From Nitrospinae bacterium RIFCSPLOWO2_12_FULL_45_22 (GTDB lineage Bacteria > 2-12-FULL-45-22), in assembly GCA_001803565.1 (NCBI GenBank), contig MHDQ01000241.1:1-5978 (forward strand): a DNA stretch of 5,978 bases, read 5' to 3'. The position numbers and the translations under genes are program-made. Under the pieces are notes generated by a model. The model did no database searches. It was not told the origin of the DNA and was given only the letters and a program-made list of their open reading frames with translations. Of the stretch, positions 5,573 to 5,978 are shown piece by piece (position 1 is the first letter of the stretch; each line of letters starts with the position of its first letter).

Positions 5573-5978
5573 CTATTTAGTATGTTCTGAGCGGATTAGG
5601 ATGGTAAACTCACCCTGGATTTTCTCCGCTTTTAATTTCTCAAGGATGGTTGAGATGGTACCCCGGTAGACCTTCTCGTAGAGCTTGGTGACTTCTTTCA
5701 CTATGACCATCTCCCGCTCTCCAAAAATAGTCTGGATTTCTGCTAATAGTTTTAAGAACCGGTGTGGGGCTTCATAAAGGATTATGGTACGCTCTTCTGA
5801 CTTTAAGCCCTCTAACCGCTTGCGCCGTTTCCCGGACTTGACAGGTAAGAAACCTTCAAAGACAAACCGGTCTGTAGGGAGTCCCGATATACTTAGGGCC
5901 GCTATCAGGGCTGTAGGCCCCGGGATAGGCGTAATACGGATATCGTCTTCTATAGCCAACTGGAGAAGATAATAAGCC
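5573..5978 (-). CDS. rsmI: 16S rRNA (cytidine-1402-2'-O)-methyltransferase RsmI, C-terminal part, 5' end outside the window
   Basis: SAM-dependent methyltransferase that 2'-O-methylates C1402 in the decoding centre of 16S rRNA, of the tetrapyrrole-methylase fold. The visible 134 codons start mid-protein at the right edge. They show PIPGPTALIAALSISGLPTD, then RFVFEGFLPVKSGKRRKRL, ILYEAPHR, VIVKEVTKLYEKVYRGT and the closing GEFTILI, all typical of RsmI in order. The frame is open to the edge, so the TTG at 5959 is not the start. The protein stops about 7 residues after GEFTILI. I recall the E. coli and B. subtilis proteins as carrying a further C-terminal helical domain, so this looks like the short form of the family. 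No terminator is evident after the stop, and the next gene has its own promoter. Confidence 0.92.
   Translation of the reverse strand, partial: AYYLLQLAIEDDIRITPIPGPTALIAALSISGLPTDRFVFEGFLPVKSGKRRKRLEGLKSEERTIILYEAPHRFLKLLAEIQTIFGEREMVIVKEVTKLYEKVYRGTISTILEKLKAEKIQGEFTILIRSEHTK

Overview
This window comes from a bacterial chromosome, most likely that of a strict anaerobe. By eye the base composition is moderate, in the mid-40s percent GC. Shine-Dalgarno sites are purine-rich, TTG is used as a start codon, and genes are packed closely. The anaerobe reading rests on a 2-hydroxyacyl-CoA dehydratase/benzoyl-CoA reductase-type protein, an oxygen-sensitive iron-sulfur family, next to molybdate/tungstate uptake and molybdopterin-nucleotide cofactor genes. 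The lineage cannot be fixed from this sequence. Thermophilic Clostridia, Desulfobacterota-like groups or an uncultured anaerobic phylum would all fit.

Layout: the left part (about 1-2560) is a plus-strand molybdenum/tungsten block. It holds the 3' part of an oxyanion ABC permease (ModB/WtpB type), an ATPase (ModC/WtpC type) whose TTG start overlaps the permease stop, a repeat-rich 94-bp gap, and a MobB-type GTPase with an extra C-terminal segment. The permease and ATPase import molybdate or tungstate, and MobB is expected to help deliver nucleotide-loaded molybdopterin to enzymes such as formate dehydrogenase. A shared operon is likely, but the repeat sits at the ATPase/mobB junction.

The right part (about 2520-5978) is entirely on the minus strand. 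In transcription order it holds the C-terminal part of rsmI (entering from the right edge), a 167-bp gap with a good sigma-70-like promoter plus two small palindromes, a single 2-hydroxyacyl-CoA dehydratase D-subunit-like protein, a 211-bp gap filled by a nested inverted repeat, and a protein of the DUF6178 type with no known function. The two halves converge: mobB and the DUF6178-type gene overlap tail to tail by 38 bp.

The points most worth following up are the two composite inverted-repeat elements built from short degenerate 7-12 bp units, the solitary dehydratase-like protein without a visible partner or activator but with its own promoter, possible operator and leader hairpin, and the C-terminal extension on MobB. 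No RNA gene, CRISPR array, insertion sequence or phage gene was seen.
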